A DNA stretch of 64,000 nt. Origin: Micromonospora luteifusca (GTDB lineage Bacteria > Actinomycetota > Actinomycetes > Mycobacteriales > Micromonosporaceae). The notes beneath the pieces were generated by a model, which saw only the letters and a program-made list of their open reading frames with translations, was not told where the DNA came from and did not search any database. The position numbers and the translations under genes are program-made. Below are positions 63,465-64,000 of this stretch, in pieces (position 1 is the stretch's first letter; each line of letters starts with the position of its first letter). The stretch is from contig NZ_JAFBBP010000001.1 of the NCBI RefSeq assembly GCF_016907275.1, forward strand, positions 5,756,001-5,820,000, written 5' to 3'.

Positions 63465-64000
63465 GTGGCCGAAAAGCACCGTTCGTGGTGGGGCTGGGGG
63501 GACGTCGAGGACGCGGTGACTGGCGCGGAGGCCATGGCGTTAGTCAACCGGGTGCGTACCCTGCTGCCCGATGCTGACCTGACCGAGCACGTCGCGCCGT
63601 CGGTAGCCGAGCTCGGCCTGCGCCTGCCGCGGGTCGATCCGCCGGCGTCACTCGTGCGGTTGTGCTCGACGGACCCGGCCGACCGGGCGGCGCACACACA
63701 CGGTAAGGCGTTCCGGGACGTCGTTCGCAACCTGCACGGGGACGTTCACGATCCGCCGGACCTGGTGATCCGGCCGGCGACCGAGCAGGATGTCGTTGAC
63801 GTGCTGGACTGGTGCGCGGGCCGGGGCGTCGCAGTGATTCCCTACGGCGGTGGCTCGTCGGTGGTTGGCGGCGTGGAGCCCCGGTTGGACGGCCGGTATC
63901 CCGCGGTGGTCAGTCTCGACTTGGGGTGCCTCGACCGGGTGCTGGAGGTGGACGGGACCAGCCGGGCGGCCCGCATCCAGGCCGGCGTGTTCGGCCCGGC
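63465..64000 (+). CDS. FAD-linked oxidase, alkyl-DHAP-synthase-like (5' part)
   Basis: The first 178 codons are in the window; the gene runs off its end. GTG 63465 follows GGGGAGG. After a Trp-rich start (HRSWWGWGDVEDAV) comes SVAELGLRLPRVDPP, HTHGKAFRDVVRNLHG, and the start of the FAD-binding PCMH fold, DLVIRPATEQDVVDVLDWCA with IPYGGGSSVVGGVEP, the flavin pyrophosphate loop. This layout matches bacterial alkyldihydroxyacetonephosphate-synthase-like or glycolate-oxidase-like flavoenzymes. Confidence 0.88.
   Translation, partial: MAEKHRSWWGWGDVEDAVTGAEAMALVNRVRTLLPDADLTEHVAPSVAELGLRLPRVDPPASLVRLCSTDPADRAAHTHGKAFRDVVRNLHGDVHDPPDLVIRPATEQDVVDVLDWCAGRGVAVIPYGGGSSVVGGVEPRLDGRYPAVVSLDLGCLDRVLEVDGTSRAARIQAGVFGP

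Overview
The window is very GC-rich with strong G/C bias at third codon positions, uses many GTG and TTG starts, and carries families typical of filamentous actinomycetes: SARP/AfsR-type regulators, WXG-like proteins with a YbaB-like partner, EACC1 and caspase-like genes, and Ser/Thr kinases. I infer a member of the Micromonosporaceae (Micromonospora-like). The genus rests on family recognition from memory, not on a search. I see no tRNA, rRNA, CRISPR array or replication origin.

Layout. (1) 1-4.6 kb: a NarL-type two-component pair, convergent at a shared terminator, next to an MMPL exporter that ends in a 22-bp perfect hairpin. (2) 4.6-12.8 kb: transposon and integrase wreckage (tyrosine integrase, IS110, IS3, and an IS110/recombinase chimera) around a secreted S15 peptidase, a DHFR-like gene pair and a LysR regulator. 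(3) 12.8-19.3 kb: a WXG-like/YbaB-like operon (one gene frameshifted), a broken ABC ATPase, then a secreted polymorphic toxin with eight calcium-binding TSP3-type repeats, a hydrophobic pre-toxin segment and a C-terminal PD-(D/E)XK-like nuclease, followed by a probable immunity gene. (4) 19.3-25.5 kb: YkuD-like lipoprotein, Ser/Thr kinase, small zinc-ribbon proteins and more IS/integrase debris. (5) 25.5-35.7 kb: a sugar-utilisation locus read leftward, LacI -> solute-binding protein -> ATPase -> two permeases -> ATPase -> GH1 beta-glucosidase, facing a ROK regulator. (6) 35.9-42.6 kb: MscS channel, membrane and lipoprotein genes, and remnants of IS6, IS5, ISAs1 and an alcohol dehydrogenase. 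(7) 42.7-46 kb: an EACC1 adaptor gene overlapping a membrane-anchored caspase-like protease, a probable immune or cell-death module. (8) 46-52 kb: a giant SARP/NB-ARC regulator convergent with a DrrAB-type exporter, then a CDF cation exporter. (9) 52-55.9 kb: zinc-ribbon protein, DinB and LysM-regulator remnants, a membrane protein with an immunity-like domain, and an internally deleted IS110 element that keeps its long left-end leader. (10) 56-64 kb: ArsR/DUF998/SRPBCC operon, membrane protein/XRE/oxidoreductase operon, an unknown gene, an AhpD-like gene and the start of an FAD-linked oxidase cut by the window edge.

The loci of most interest are the TSP3 nuclease toxin with its immunity gene and a distant immunity-domain homologue at 54 kb, the EACC1-caspase pair, and the mini-IS110 with a possible bridge-RNA leader plus an orphan copy of its left end.
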